Shown one piece after another: positions 1 through 8,897 of a DNA stretch of 64,000 bases (position 1 is its first letter; every line of letters starts with the position of its first letter). The notes beneath the pieces were generated by a model. The model was not told the DNA's origin. It searched no databases and saw only the letters and a list, made by a program, of their open reading frames with translations. A program made the position numbers and the translations under genes. Location of the stretch: NCBI GenBank assembly GCA_963674665.2, contig CAXXPL010000015.1, positions 248,001-312,000 of the forward strand, written 5' to 3'. The DNA comes from G963674665 sp963674665. GTDB taxonomy: Bacteria; Desulfobacterota; Desulfovibrionia; Desulfovibrionales; Desulfovibrionaceae.

Positions 1-595
1 CGCGCACCGGCAGCTCCCACTGCCTGCATGCCCGGCTGATGTCCTTTTTTTCCAGCCACAGCAAGGGGCGTATCAGTTCGAATTCTCCATTGAAGAATGG
101 TTCCCGCATGGCCATTCCCTCCACCCGCCCCCCATGGAACAGGTTCATGAAGAACGTGGCTGCCAGGTCGTCCGCATGATGTCCCATGGCCAGATGGGTG
201 AGGCCGTAGAAGTGCATGAGTGAGAAGAGCCGCTTGCGCCGCAGCCTGCAGCAGTAGAAACAGGCCGAGTTCTTGAGGTTCTCCCCGCTATGGGCGCGGG
301 GGCCGTGGTCGCTTTGCTCGAAGTGCGAGGCAACCCCCAACTCCCTGCAGTACTCCAACAGGGGCAGGTGAAAGTCCTTCTCGAACCCCGGGTTGACGTG
401 CAGGGCCATGATTTCCATGGGAAAGGGCAGGATTCTCTTGCGGATGCTAAGTACCTTGAGCAGCAACAGGCTGTCCTCCCCTCCCGAAACCGCAACGCCG
501 ATGCGCGCTCCGGGATGGAGCATGCCGGTCTGCTGCATGAGCTTGCCGACGCTGCTGATGATGTTCTTCTGTGTATAGGTGAAATTTTCCCGCAT
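1..595 (-). CDS. TtcA-like PP-loop tRNA thiolase, C-terminus cut by window edge
   Basis: This is an ATP-pyrophosphatase of the TtcA/TilS superfamily. TtcA adenylates C32 of tRNA and replaces its 2-oxygen with sulfur using an Fe-S cluster. Reading leftward from the ATG at 595, the PP-loop motif SGGEDS lies near residue 35, and a C-F-Y-C-C motif about 70 residues later supplies the CxxC pair that TtcA uses for its cluster. An HHADD motif follows, as in family members. The frame stays open to the left edge after about 198 residues, so the last quarter or so is missing. Its start is 8 bases past the stop of the DUF3592 gene, so the two are probably cotranscribed. Family assignment is good; whether the target is C32 is inferred. 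Confidence 0.85.
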   Translation of the reverse strand, partial: MRENFTYTQKNIISSVGKLMQQTGMLHPGARIGVAVSGGEDSLLLLKVLSIRKRILPFPMEIMALHVNPGFEKDFHLPLLEYCRELGVASHFEQSDHGPRAHSGENLKNSACFYCCRLRRKRLFSLMHFYGLTHLAMGHHADDLAATFFMNLFHGGRVEGMAMREPFFNGEFELIRPLLWLEKKDISRACRQWELPVR

Positions 596-603
596 ATTAG
601 ATC

Positions 604-1734
604 TTACAGTCGAATCCCGAAGCGCTCCAGCCGGGCCTCGAGTTCGTAGCGTTTTCTTTTTTGCATCCACATCACCCCGGCCAGGGTGAGGGTCATAACC
701 CCCATCACTATGAGGATGATTACGGCCTGCAGTCGAATGTCCGCGATCCGTTCCTCGCAGAGGTCGGTACGCCCCGGCTGGAGAACGCTGTTTTGCGGAG
801 CGCCGGACGCGTAACTAACGTTCACGGCTGTGTCCAGCGGGAAGCGCCGCACGAGCCCCCGGGCGATGCCCATATCCTGATCCGGGCCGTAACAAAAGCA
901 AATTCTGCTGTTGACGAACCGTTTGCCGCTGACATGGTACTCGTATTTCACCACGGCCCGGTAGCCGCGTCTCCTTGACTTGCCCTTCTTGATCCAGACC
1001 TGCTTCACCTCGGACCTGATGACGTTCCCCTGGGCAACTGGCCAGCGGGAGCTTTTTTGCGCCAGATCCAGGAATCTCCGGGCCTGATCCCTCTTGGAGT
1101 ACAGGAACAGGCCGAAGGCCAGGGCGCACACGACCAGGAGCCCGATCACCGCAACCATGAACAGGTTCAGGGAGCGGAACATTCTGCTGCGCTCCTCCTG
1201 GTCCGTCAAGTTCCCCCAAAAGAGCTCCTTGCCCGTGTCCAGCGCCAGGGCGGTGTTCGAGTCGCCCTGATCCATGTAGACCTCCACGTCCAGGGACTTT
1301 CTCAAACCCTTGGCCTTTTTCGACGACTGCAAGGAGGCCAGGCCAAGGGGCGCGGATTCCTCGGAGGCGCCGGCCGGCCGCAACTCCACCAGAATCCCCT
1401 TGAGGGTGGTGATGCCGGTGGGCGTCATGACCATGCCGCGGGGCTGGGTGCGCAGCATGACCGCGTTGACCTCGCGGAGTTTTTTCAACATGGGGTTGAA
1501 CAGGGCCTTGGAGAGGAGCAGGAACACCACCGTGACAACCGCCATGCCCGCGATGAAAATGATGAGCTGGTCGTTGTCCCGCAGCCGCAAGGTCAAGACC
1601 ACGGCAATGGCGATGAGGGCCACTCCCGAGATTGCGAACATGAGCCACCTGCCGATGCCGATGATCCTCAGGTGGCGCCTTATGCGCGGATGGATCTCCA
1701 TGCCGTCCTTGCTGTCGAACCCTGATTCCGCCAT
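604..1734 (-). CDS. DUF3592-type membrane protein
   Basis: A 376-residue membrane protein of unknown function. The start at 1734 is preferred over longer in-frame alternatives because an AGGGGGG ribosome site lies just upstream, and the extra N-terminal residues look non-coding. Two hydrophobic segments near the N-terminus are followed by a charged stretch, a third hydrophobic segment near residue 230, a soluble region, and a fourth near the C-terminus. The soluble part, starting around the sequence WPVAQGNVIRSEV, resembles DUF3592, a domain with predicted beta strands found in many bacterial membrane proteins without known function. It lies 8 bases upstream of the TtcA-like gene in the same direction. 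Confidence 0.7.
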   Translation of the reverse strand: MAESGFDSKDGMEIHPRIRRHLRIIGIGRWLMFAISGVALIAIAVVLTLRLRDNDQLIIFIAGMAVVTVVFLLLSKALFNPMLKKLREVNAVMLRTQPRGMVMTPTGITTLKGILVELRPAGASEESAPLGLASLQSSKKAKGLRKSLDVEVYMDQGDSNTALALDTGKELFWGNLTDQEERSRMFRSLNLFMVAVIGLLVVCALAFGLFLYSKRDQARRFLDLAQKSSRWPVAQGNVIRSEVKQVWIKKGKSRRRGYRAVVKYEYHVSGKRFVNSRICFCYGPDQDMGIARGLVRRFPLDTAVNVSYASGAPQNSVLQPGRTDLCEERIADIRLQAVIILIVMGVMTLTLAGVMWMQKRKRYELEARLERFGIRL

Positions 1735-1870
1735 TGGTCCCCCCCCTGAAGAGCGAAATTTTACGTGTAACGGAGTGTTCGCGGATATTGTAGCAGATAA
1801 CACGGATAGTTTACAGTTATAGGTATGGATTTTTCGGTGCACCCTGAAATGCTGGGAATAAAAGATATAG

Positions 1871-1899
1871 GAAAGGGAGCGTAAGGGGAGACCCTTTTT
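1871..1899. repeat. Short intergenic element, GGGAG-CGTAA-GGGA-CCCTTT type
   Basis: A purine-rich stretch with the order GGGAGCGTAAGGGGAG then ACCCTTTTT lies between the glycosyltransferase stop and the DUF3592 promoter region. A related string is at 26651-26679, with GGGAGAGCGTAAAGGGACGA then GCCCTTT. A weaker relative is at 4628-4660. All three are intergenic. They may be a small dispersed repeat or similar terminator parts; only their similarity is directly visible. Confidence 0.4.
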
Positions 1900-1948
1900 G
1901 AATGAGCTTTCCCATTGCAGTTTTCTTAGTGCAAAAAGCCACTTAAAA

Positions 1949-2989
1949 TCAAGCGGCCAGCAAAAAGTGGCGGCCGGGAACATGCCCCCGGCCCACCAGG
2001 AAATCGGAGATGTCCTCGCCGGCTTTTCTGCTCCCAACGTAGGAGATGAGGAACGCCCCTCCGGGTGGCGGAACCTCCTCCCTGGAGAGCACGGGGCGGC
2101 CGTGCACCACCTTGCCGATCTTTCGGGGATCGATGTCGTAGTAAGTCGTGATCTCGATGCCGTGGCCGCACAAGGCCTCGGCGCGTTTCCGGCTCACCCG
2201 CCCGGCCCCGAGTATGTGGACCTCGGGGTGCAGGGGGTTGTGCTGACGGAGCCAGCGGGCCAGGTATCCGGCCTTGATCTCGTAGAAGCGTTGGGGATCG
2301 TAGCGGGTGTCGCTGCGTGACAGCCGCTGCGGGGGGTCGTTCCACACCAGGAGCTCCTGGTCCAGCTTGGACATGCGCACCCCTGCCTCGAGCCAGCGCA
2401 GCCAGATTTCGTAGTCCTCGGGAAAGTCGCCCTGGCGGTAGCCGCCGAAGTCGCGGACAAGGGAGGCGCGGAACATCACCGAGGGGTGGGCGAAGGGGGA
2501 CTCTCGAAAGCGTGCCAGGTCGATGTCCTCGGGGCTGAGCAGGGAATTTGTCCAGTCAACATAGTGGGCGTAACCGGCCTGTTTTTTCCTGTCTCCGCCG
2601 AAGCGCACGCGGCAGGCCACCAGCCCGGTGTCCGGGGCCGCTTCCAGGTGCGCGCACTGGAGTTCCAGGCGGCGGGGCAGGCAGATGTCGTCGTGGTCCA
2701 TGCGGGCGATGTACTTGCCTTGCACCAGCTTCAACCCGTGGTTCAGCGCGTTCACGATGCCGCCATGCTCCAGGGGCAGGACCCGGAACCTGGAATCCAG
2801 GGCGGCGAATCGCCGGGCTGTATCCAGGCTCAGATCAGTGGAGCCGTCGTCCAGCACCAGCACCTCGAAATTCCGATACGTCTGCGTTCGCAGGCTTTCC
2901 AAGGCCTGTTCAAGGGCGTCCGCTCCGTTGAACACGGGCAGGAGCACGGAAACGCGTGGCGAGCCATTTCCACTGAGGCGCCGCGTCAT
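1949..2989 (-). CDS. Family 2 glycosyltransferase with extra C-terminal nucleotide-binding-like region
   Basis: A cytoplasmic GT-A glycosyltransferase that should move a sugar from an activated nucleotide donor. From the ATG at 2989 the protein has 346 residues. The N-terminal domain shows VSVLLPVFNGADALEQALES, the LDDGSTD donor site, and a DHDD motif that fits the metal-binding DxD. An EDYE motif fits the acceptor-site acidic residue. The last 90 residues, starting near HILGAGRVSRKRAEAL, look like a second small Rossmann-type unit (GAGxxxxK), which is not usual for plain GT2 enzymes. The start overlaps the upstream flavoprotein stop as ATGA, indicating translational coupling. The acceptor and sugar are unknown. 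Confidence 0.85.
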   Translation of the reverse strand: MTRRLSGNGSPRVSVLLPVFNGADALEQALESLRTQTYRNFEVLVLDDGSTDLSLDTARRFAALDSRFRVLPLEHGGIVNALNHGLKLVQGKYIARMDHDDICLPRRLELQCAHLEAAPDTGLVACRVRFGGDRKKQAGYAHYVDWTNSLLSPEDIDLARFRESPFAHPSVMFRASLVRDFGGYRQGDFPEDYEIWLRWLEAGVRMSKLDQELLVWNDPPQRLSRSDTRYDPQRFYEIKAGYLARWLRQHNPLHPEVHILGAGRVSRKRAEALCGHGIEITTYYDIDPRKIGKVVHGRPVLSREEVPPPGGAFLISYVGSRKAGEDISDFLVGRGHVPGRHFLLAA

Positions 2990-4469
2990 GAGAGGGGCGC
3001 TCCCGTGCATGCAAGCAGGTCCCGCACGATGACCCGCGCCGATTCATAGGCCAGTTGGGTCTCCACGCAGGGGAGGCCGCCTTGGAGGCGTTCGTCGAGC
3101 TCGGCGGTGAAGTTTTTCAGTCCGGGGCGTCCATTGAGGATGGCGTACCGCTGCAACCCATGGGAGAGCCAAATGAGATGATCTTCGGAGTCCTCGGACC
3201 ACATGGGGGCTTGCTGCATGTCCGGGGCGCAGGGCTTGACCTTGGAAGGTGGGGACGATGACGCCGCGTGCTCCATGGCGGCCTCGGCAGCGCCGGTCCC
3301 GGCCAGGGCGCCAAAGACCTGGGTGGAGGTGATCATGCCGCCGCCGATGCGGTTCGCGCCGTGCATGCCTGTGGCGCATTCGCCGCAGGCGTAGAGGCCT
3401 TGAACGCTGGTCCGGCCCGTGGCGTCGATCCATGCGCCCCCGTTGGAGGCGTGGGCCATGACCGTGGCGTGCTCCCATTCCTTTTTCCCTGGGGGGCGGA
3501 GACGGATCTCGCCCTGATCGTCCAGGAACTCGGCAGCCAGAGATCAATGGCCGCATCCTCCAGACCATGGCCATAGGGGCAATGCCGGGAGCGGAGCGGT
3601 GCCAGGCCGGAAAGCCCGCCAGGGAGCGAGCCGGGATTCAAATCCCCCTGATCCGTGCGGATTCCCCACTCCCGGGTGATGACCTTGTCCAGGGGGAGGA
3701 AGCGTCTGGGCTCGATGATGTACCACATGAACTGGAGCAATCCGGCATTTTCGAGCCTGGCGCCCGCCCGTTGGAGCAGGGCCGGGGAGATGCCGGTGGA
3801 CCACGACCCGGCGAGATTGTGCCGGTACAGGGAGGCGCCTCCGCCAAGGGCGAGGACAACCGCGCCCGCGGGCTGCACGCTGGGCTCGTTCTCGCCTCTG
3901 AGCCGCAGGACCGCGCCGTTCACAGCCCCTGACCCGGGGGAACGGCAAAGGTCGAGCACCTGCACCGAGGGCAGGATCTCGCCCCCGGTGTCCAGAAACT
4001 GTCGGATCAGGCACTCCTGGGCAAGGTGAAGATCCTGTAGAAACACGGCGGAGCTCTGCTCCTGCAGGAAACAACCCGGGAGCCGGGATTGCAGGATGGC
4101 GTCGATGTCGTGGGAGTGCGTACTCTCTCCGGAGGCAAAGGGGACGTCCATGCGGATAAGATCCTGGAAGCGCTCCATGCTCTGGTTCACCAGAATGTCG
4201 ACCAGCTCCGTGGAGACCTTTCCGGGAGGGGCGATTTCCAGGGTGCGCTCCCTGAACACGTCGCGCTCGTCCGGGGTGGCGAAAACCTGCATACCCAGTC
4301 TGTTGTTGGGGTTGGCAAAGGATGAGCCGCTGGGTCCGTACCCCAGCCCACAACAGAGCACCCTGCCGCGGGGGTGGCTCTGCTTGGCCGCCACCGCGGC
4401 GCGAAGGCCGGCGAATCCGGCGCCGAGGATGAGAACGTCTGCGTATTCCAGTGAATCCGTCATGGTCAT
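2986..4469 (-). pseudogene. FAD-dependent oxidoreductase of the L-aspartate oxidase/fumarate reductase family, frameshifted
   Basis: The first part, from the ATG at 4469, has an FAD dinucleotide-binding motif DVLILGAGFAGLRAAVAA and continues in frame to about DAAIDLWL near 3534. The rest continues in another frame from AEFLDDQGE to the stop at 2986, with the C-terminal FAD signature GLYACGECATGMHGANRIGG. The second frame has a TGA near 3547, so the shift lies between about 3547 and 3534. One missing G in CTGCCGAG would join the frames as LWLAEFLDD. Joined, the protein is about 490 residues, near the family norm. The usual HxTxGG active-site region reads HASNGG, so the substrate may not be aspartate or fumarate. 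The stop overlaps the glycosyltransferase start. It may be a true pseudogene or a sequencing error. Confidence 0.75.
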
Positions 4470-4811
4470 GGGCAAAAGATGTTGTGCAATGCGGCAGGAT
4501 CATGGGCCGTTACCCCGAATCCTGTCAGGCTGGAACGCCCCTTTGGACTCCCGCGCATGGGAAAAAATGATACTAATGGGATGAGTGGAAAAAGTAAAAT
4601 TATCGGCTCGCGAATAATACAGTCAGGAAAAAGGGAGCGCGAGGAGGAGAACCCATTGCAAGGGGGCATCCCCAGGCATGCTGTTTTCCCGGTAACCATC
4701 ACTTGTGTTGCGGGCGTGTTCATTTTATGGATTTTTCCCGGCACGGGGCACGCTCCCGGCCATGGCTGTCCATATCTTTACTATCGAATGCGTTTGAAGC
4801 GCGAGGTGTAT
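4470..4811. other. Divergent intergenic region
   Basis: This 342-base stretch separates the leftward flavoprotein from the rightward trmJ, so both promoters must be here. It contains the weak GGGAG-type element at 4628-4660. No convincing open frame, RNA or operator was recognised. Confidence 0.4.
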
Positions 4812-5570
4812 ATGCTTGATGGTCTGCGGGTGGTGCTGGTCCGCCCGAAATTTCCTGAAAATGTGGGCGCGGCTGCCCGAGCCTGCGCCAACATGGGGTG
4901 CCCGAATCTGGTGGTGGTGAGCCCCCAGCGTTGGAAAATGGAGGCCTCCCTGGCCCTGGCCACGCCAAAGGGCGCGGAGGTGCTCTCCAGGCTGCGCCTG
5001 GAGGACGATCTGGCGGCCGCCCTTGCCGGTTGCAACAGGGTCTACGGGACCACCGCGCGCACGGGCGGTTGGCGCAAGGGGATCATCCTGCCGCACCAGG
5101 CCGCGCCGGAAATCGGCGAGTCCCTGGGACAGGGGCAGGAGGTGGCCGTGGTTTTCGGGTCCGAGGACAGGGGATTGACCAACGAGGAGATTCCGCACTG
5201 CGGAAAGCTGATCCGCATACCCACGGTTGACGACGCCAGTTCCCTGAACCTGGCCCAGGCCGTGGTCATCATGCTTTACGAGTGCTTCAAGTTCGCTCCG
5301 GACGCGCGGCCCTTCAAACCCGCGGGGCCTCCCCAGGCCCGCCCCATCACCCATGAGGAGCAGGAGGCCCTGTACTCCAACCTGGAGCGGACCCTGGTGA
5401 ACATCGATTTTATCAAGGACGCGAACACGGACTACTGGATGCTCCCGGTGCGACGTTTTCTGCAGCGATTTCCGCTCAGACGCAACGAGTTCAACCTGCT
5501 CATGGGCATCTGCCGCCAGGTGCGATGGATCAGCAAAAAGGCGCGGAATGGAGAGCGGGACGGGAGTTGA
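4812..5570 (+). CDS. trmJ: tRNA (cytidine/uridine-2'-O-)-methyltransferase TrmJ
   Basis: A SPOUT-class RNA methyltransferase that transfers a methyl group from S-adenosylmethionine to the ribose of nucleotide 32 in tRNA. The 252-residue protein begins VVLVRPKFPENVGAAARA, the N-terminal motif of the TrmH/TrmJ group. It has the knotted-fold motifs VVFGSEDRGLTNEE near residue 115 and IPTVDDASSLNLAQAVVIML near 140, which form the cofactor pocket. The C-terminal helical extension after residue 165 is typical of TrmJ. The ATG at 4812 is chosen because GAGG lies 5 bases upstream and homology begins there. It is transcribed away from the flavoprotein pseudogene. Confidence 0.9.
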   Translation: MLDGLRVVLVRPKFPENVGAAARACANMGCPNLVVVSPQRWKMEASLALATPKGAEVLSRLRLEDDLAAALAGCNRVYGTTARTGGWRKGIILPHQAAPEIGESLGQGQEVAVVFGSEDRGLTNEEIPHCGKLIRIPTVDDASSLNLAQAVVIMLYECFKFAPDARPFKPAGPPQARPITHEEQEALYSNLERTLVNIDFIKDANTDYWMLPVRRFLQRFPLRRNEFNLLMGICRQVRWISKKARNGERDGS

Positions 5571-5591
5571 AGCCGTGTATGGGGGACCGGG

Positions 5592-6071
5592 TCAGGGCAT
5601 GAGGTAGAAGCCAACGGTCTTGTTGCGCAGCGTTCCCACGAACATCCCGCCGATGAGGTCGTTCTTCACGCTGGTCACCTTGAAGGCTCGGTCAACAGGC
5701 GTTTTGATCTTGTTGTCCAGGGTGAAGTGCAGATTCAGGGCCTGGCCGTGCCGTATGCTGTGGGAAGTGGTGGTTCTGAATCCGGCACCCTCTATGGAGA
5801 GGTGTGTGACGACTATGTTTCCCGTCTCCCCTGTCTTGGTGTCCTCGTAGGCGCCTTCCAGGTTGACCTTCTTTATGAAGTTCTTTCGGAACTCGAAAAG
5901 TACCCGGAATGTATTGCCACAGCCGCAATTCACCTGTAGTGGGGTGGTGATGTCCCTGTAGGCCCCGGCGGGCAGTACTTTTTGCTTGTGGCAGTGTGGG
6001 CAGATCAGCGTCGCCCGCTCGGTGACGTCTACATAAAAGAGGGAGTGGTCCTTTTGGCGTTGAATTTCCAT
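5592..6071 (-). CDS. Zinc-ribbon plus PilZ-like domain protein
   Basis: A cytoplasmic 159-residue protein. The first third holds two cysteine pairs, CPHC and CGC, spaced like a small zinc ribbon. The remainder matches the layout of a PilZ domain, the common c-di-GMP receptor fold: an FRKN segment where RxxxR is expected, and LSIEGAGFRT where the D/NxSxxG motif is expected. The arginine motif is degenerate, so c-di-GMP binding is uncertain. The start at 6071 is preferred because the longer frame to 6152 adds a segment with no ribosome site. It converges with trmJ and diverges from the kinase gene. Confidence 0.7.
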   Translation of the reverse strand: MEIQRQKDHSLFYVDVTERATLICPHCHKQKVLPAGAYRDITTPLQVNCGCGNTFRVLFEFRKNFIKKVNLEGAYEDTKTGETGNIVVTHLSIEGAGFRTTTSHSIRHGQALNLHFTLDNKIKTPVDRAFKVTSVKNDLIGGMFVGTLRNKTVGFYLMP

Positions 6072-6372
6072 TGCGCCCCGGCTTGTGTAGGTTGGCAACC
6101 ACTGTGGAAATATGGTGAGTTTGAATAGCACCTGAAGCGTCGGCCTGTCCATAGCCGTACCCGGGGCTGGAGATTGCGTCGAAAGCCCGGGCCTTTACTT
6201 TCATGACCCGCGAGGCTAGGTTTTGACAAGGACACGGGGTACATCAGGCCTGTACCTGGATAAGCGGGTTCGAGCCGGCCAAAGTACCAACCGGAGCAGG
6301 GCATAGTCATGCACCTCCCTGTTCGGGCGCGCTACGGAACAGAGGCAACGATCCTTACCGGAGAGCCGGTAC
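6072..6372. other. Divergent intergenic region between PilZ and kinase genes
   Basis: These 301 bases separate two divergently read genes and must contain their promoters. A TTGACA hexamer is at 6223-6228 on the plus strand, but no good -10 box was found at the right spacing. No gene was recognised. Confidence 0.35.
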
Positions 6373-8520
6373 ATGCAGACCGAGTATTCCAACGAAGCCC
6401 TGGAAGCGGGCACCGTCTTACAGTCCTACGAGATTCTCGAGGTGCTGGGCAAGGGGGGGTTCGGCATCACCTACCTGGCTCTGGATCGCAATCTCCGTAA
6501 CCAGGTGGCTTTGAAGGAATATTTCCCGCACGAGGTGGCCCTGCGCGGCACGGACAAGAGCGTCCGCGCCCGCAGCGAGGCAATGGAGCGCCACTTCGAC
6601 TGGGGCAAGAGCCGTTTCCTCCTGGAGGCACAGATCCTCGCCCAGTTCCGCCATCCCAACATCGTACGCGTGATGACCCTGTTCGAGGCCAACAACACCG
6701 CCTACATGGCCATGGACTTCGAGAAGGGCGAGAGCCTCTCGGATATTCTTGAGCTACGCGGCGTTCTCGAGGAGGAGGAACTCAAGTCCATCACCCTGCC
6801 CCTGCTCTCAGGACTGGAGGAACTTCACGAGCAGGGTTTCATCCACAGGGACATAAAGCCGGAGAACATCGTCATCCGGGACGACACCTCCCCCGTGCTC
6901 ATCGACTTCGGTTCCGCCCGGAACGCCATGGGAGGGCGCTCGCGCGCGCTCACCACCCTGCTCACTCCGGGCTACTCCCCATTGGAGCAGTATTACAGCA
7001 CCAGTGACGATCAGGGCCCCTGGACCGACATCTACGCCTTTGGCGGAGTCCTGTACCGGGCCATCAGCGGCAACACTCCGCCCGAGTCCTCCTTGCGCAC
7101 GAGTTCGGCCCTGAGCGGTCAGAACGATCCCCTGGTGCCCGCTGTCACTGTCGGATTGGGGCGCTACACCAAGACATTTTTGAAGGCGGTGGACACCGCC
7201 TTGAACGTGCTGGAAAAGGACCGCCCCCAGAATGTGAGGGAGTGGCGCGACATGCTGTTCCCGGAGGCCATGGAGGAGACTCCTAGGCCGCCAAGGAGCG
7301 AGGATACCAGCAAGGGCGGAAGCCCGTTCACCGGAAAACCGGCCGTGCGGCAGTCCACCACCTTGAACCAGCCGGTGCTGCTGTACATTGACAGCCGGAC
7401 TAGAGTGGCGCCCGGCCCCCAAGGGGAGCAGCCGGGCAGCTTCTCGCATGTGGTGGTTATCTCCAACGACGCGAAACAGGCGCGCGAGGACAGCGAACTG
7501 CTGGCCAAGAGTCTGGATGCCAGGGTGAAGGCCCTGATGCGGGGCAAGACCGCCCTTAGCTACATCCAGGAGCACGATGTCGACCTTGTGATCTGTGAGG
7601 ACTCGCTGCGCGACATGCAGGGATTCCTGCTGCTGCACAACATCAGCCTGCGGCATCGCCTCCTGCCCGTGGTCCTCGCCTCGGCGCAGGCGGACAAGGG
7701 ACTGGTTCTGGACGCCATCTCCCTGGGCGCTTCCGGATTCCTGAAACGGCCGGCCGGGGCGGACGATTTTCGCACCTTGCTGCTGCAGGTCTGGCAGGTA
7801 TACAATTTTTACGGCGTGGAGCAGGGGCGCCTGTCCCAGGCCAGACGTCTGCGGACCGAAGGCAAACTGCGCGAGGCCGTGGACTCCTACCGCGCGGTGT
7901 CGTCCATCGTGGAGGAACCCTGGGACTACTATGAGTCCGGCTTTCGTGAGCTGATGCACTATCAGTACGGCCGGGCCATGGTTTCATTCAAGCGCGCCGC
8001 AAAAGTGATGGTCCTGGGGATGGAAGCCTACAGGGGGCTGGCCGAAGCGGCGAGCTCCACCGGGGATGCCAAGCGCTCCAAGGCCCTTTCCCTGCGCGCG
8101 GCCCGGCTGATGGACCGCTACACGCGCATGGAGCAGACCAAGCAGCTCTTCGTGAACATCGTCAAGAACCAGTCCCACATCCCGAACCCCTTCAACACGC
8201 TCGGCGTGGCGCTCCGCAAGCAGGGCGACTACTCCGGCGCCGCCCGGGCCTACAAGCTCGCACTGGACATCAACCCCAACGACCCCAACGTGCAGTACAA
8301 CATGGCCCGTGTCATGGCCTCCAATCTTGAGCATGACCAGGCCCTTGAGCGCGTTACCCGCGCACTGGACCTGAATCCCAGGCTGGAGCAGGCCGCGCAG
8401 CTCTATAAGATAATAACAGGCATCAACTGGATCGGCCGCGCAAGGGACAAGGAACCCTCCCCCGAGAACGGCCATGAACTCAAGGAAACCCGCCGCCCCG
8501 AAGCCCTGATCGACGATTGA
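6373..8520 (+). CDS. Ser/Thr protein kinase with receiver-like and TPR regions
   Basis: A 715-residue soluble signalling protein. The N-terminal kinase domain (about 15-290) has the glycine loop LGKGGFGITYLA, the lysine motif VALKEY, catalytic HRDIKPEN and the metal-binding DFG in LIDFGSAR, so it should be an active Hanks-type kinase. A second region (about 355-480) resembles a response-regulator receiver: VVVISND at the start, LVICED at the expected phospho-acceptor strand and LKRPAG at the lysine loop. The remainder carries TPR-like helical repeats, for instance NPNDPNVQYNMARVMAS. There is no membrane segment. The kinase, receiver and TPR order suggests an integrator of two-component and Ser/Thr signals. 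The partner is unknown; the gene is flanked by PilZ and chemoreceptor genes. Confidence 0.88.
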   Translation: MQTEYSNEALEAGTVLQSYEILEVLGKGGFGITYLALDRNLRNQVALKEYFPHEVALRGTDKSVRARSEAMERHFDWGKSRFLLEAQILAQFRHPNIVRVMTLFEANNTAYMAMDFEKGESLSDILELRGVLEEEELKSITLPLLSGLEELHEQGFIHRDIKPENIVIRDDTSPVLIDFGSARNAMGGRSRALTTLLTPGYSPLEQYYSTSDDQGPWTDIYAFGGVLYRAISGNTPPESSLRTSSALSGQNDPLVPAVTVGLGRYTKTFLKAVDTALNVLEKDRPQNVREWRDMLFPEAMEETPRPPRSEDTSKGGSPFTGKPAVRQSTTLNQPVLLYIDSRTRVAPGPQGEQPGSFSHVVVISNDAKQAREDSELLAKSLDARVKALMRGKTALSYIQEHDVDLVICEDSLRDMQGFLLLHNISLRHRLLPVVLASAQADKGLVLDAISLGASGFLKRPAGADDFRTLLLQVWQVYNFYGVEQGRLSQARRLRTEGKLREAVDSYRAVSSIVEEPWDYYESGFRELMHYQYGRAMVSFKRAAKVMVLGMEAYRGLAEAASSTGDAKRSKALSLRAARLMDRYTRMEQTKQLFVNIVKNQSHIPNPFNTLGVALRKQGDYSGAARAYKLALDINPNDPNVQYNMARVMASNLEHDQALERVTRALDLNPRLEQAAQLYKIITGINWIGRARDKEPSPENGHELKETRRPEALIDD

Positions 8521-8670
8521 TGTTCCGGTCTTTTTTCCTCCGTTCATTTTGAGGAAACAGCTCTCCTTCAATCCTTCACAGCATATGACGTATCCGGTTT
8601 CTCCATGATTGCCGCCATGGCGGTCATGGGTTGACAACGCCTGTAAGACGTGAAAAAGGGTTCTCATAAT

Positions 8671-8689
8671 GATAATGATTTTTATTATC
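8671..8689. promoter_or_regulatory. Fur-like operator upstream of the chemoreceptor gene
   Basis: The 19-base string GATAATGATTTTTATTATC differs from the classical ferric-uptake-regulator consensus at three central positions by visual comparison. It lies about 210 bases before the chemoreceptor start and 150 bases after the kinase stop. It may place the chemoreceptor under iron control, although the distance to the start implies a long leader. Confidence 0.55.
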
Positions 8690-8897
8690 AACTAAAGTCG
8701 GAGTCGGATGTATTCAGCCGGATTTCATACGCTCATTGTAAAGGCTTTCGGAAAGAGCCGGAAGTTCTTTGAAGGAAATGTGTGACCTGGTTCAGGCAAC
8801 GGGTGTCATCCCGGAATGCGACGGACCTGGGTCGCAAACTCGGCGCGCGGGGTGCGGGGTGCGGGAAGATATTGTCAGTTACAAGGAGTGCGTGAAG

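Noticed and set aside
4479..4811. Extended N-terminus of TrmJ back to 4479
   Set aside because: The upstream in-frame residues show no similarity, and GAGG is well placed for the ATG at 4812.
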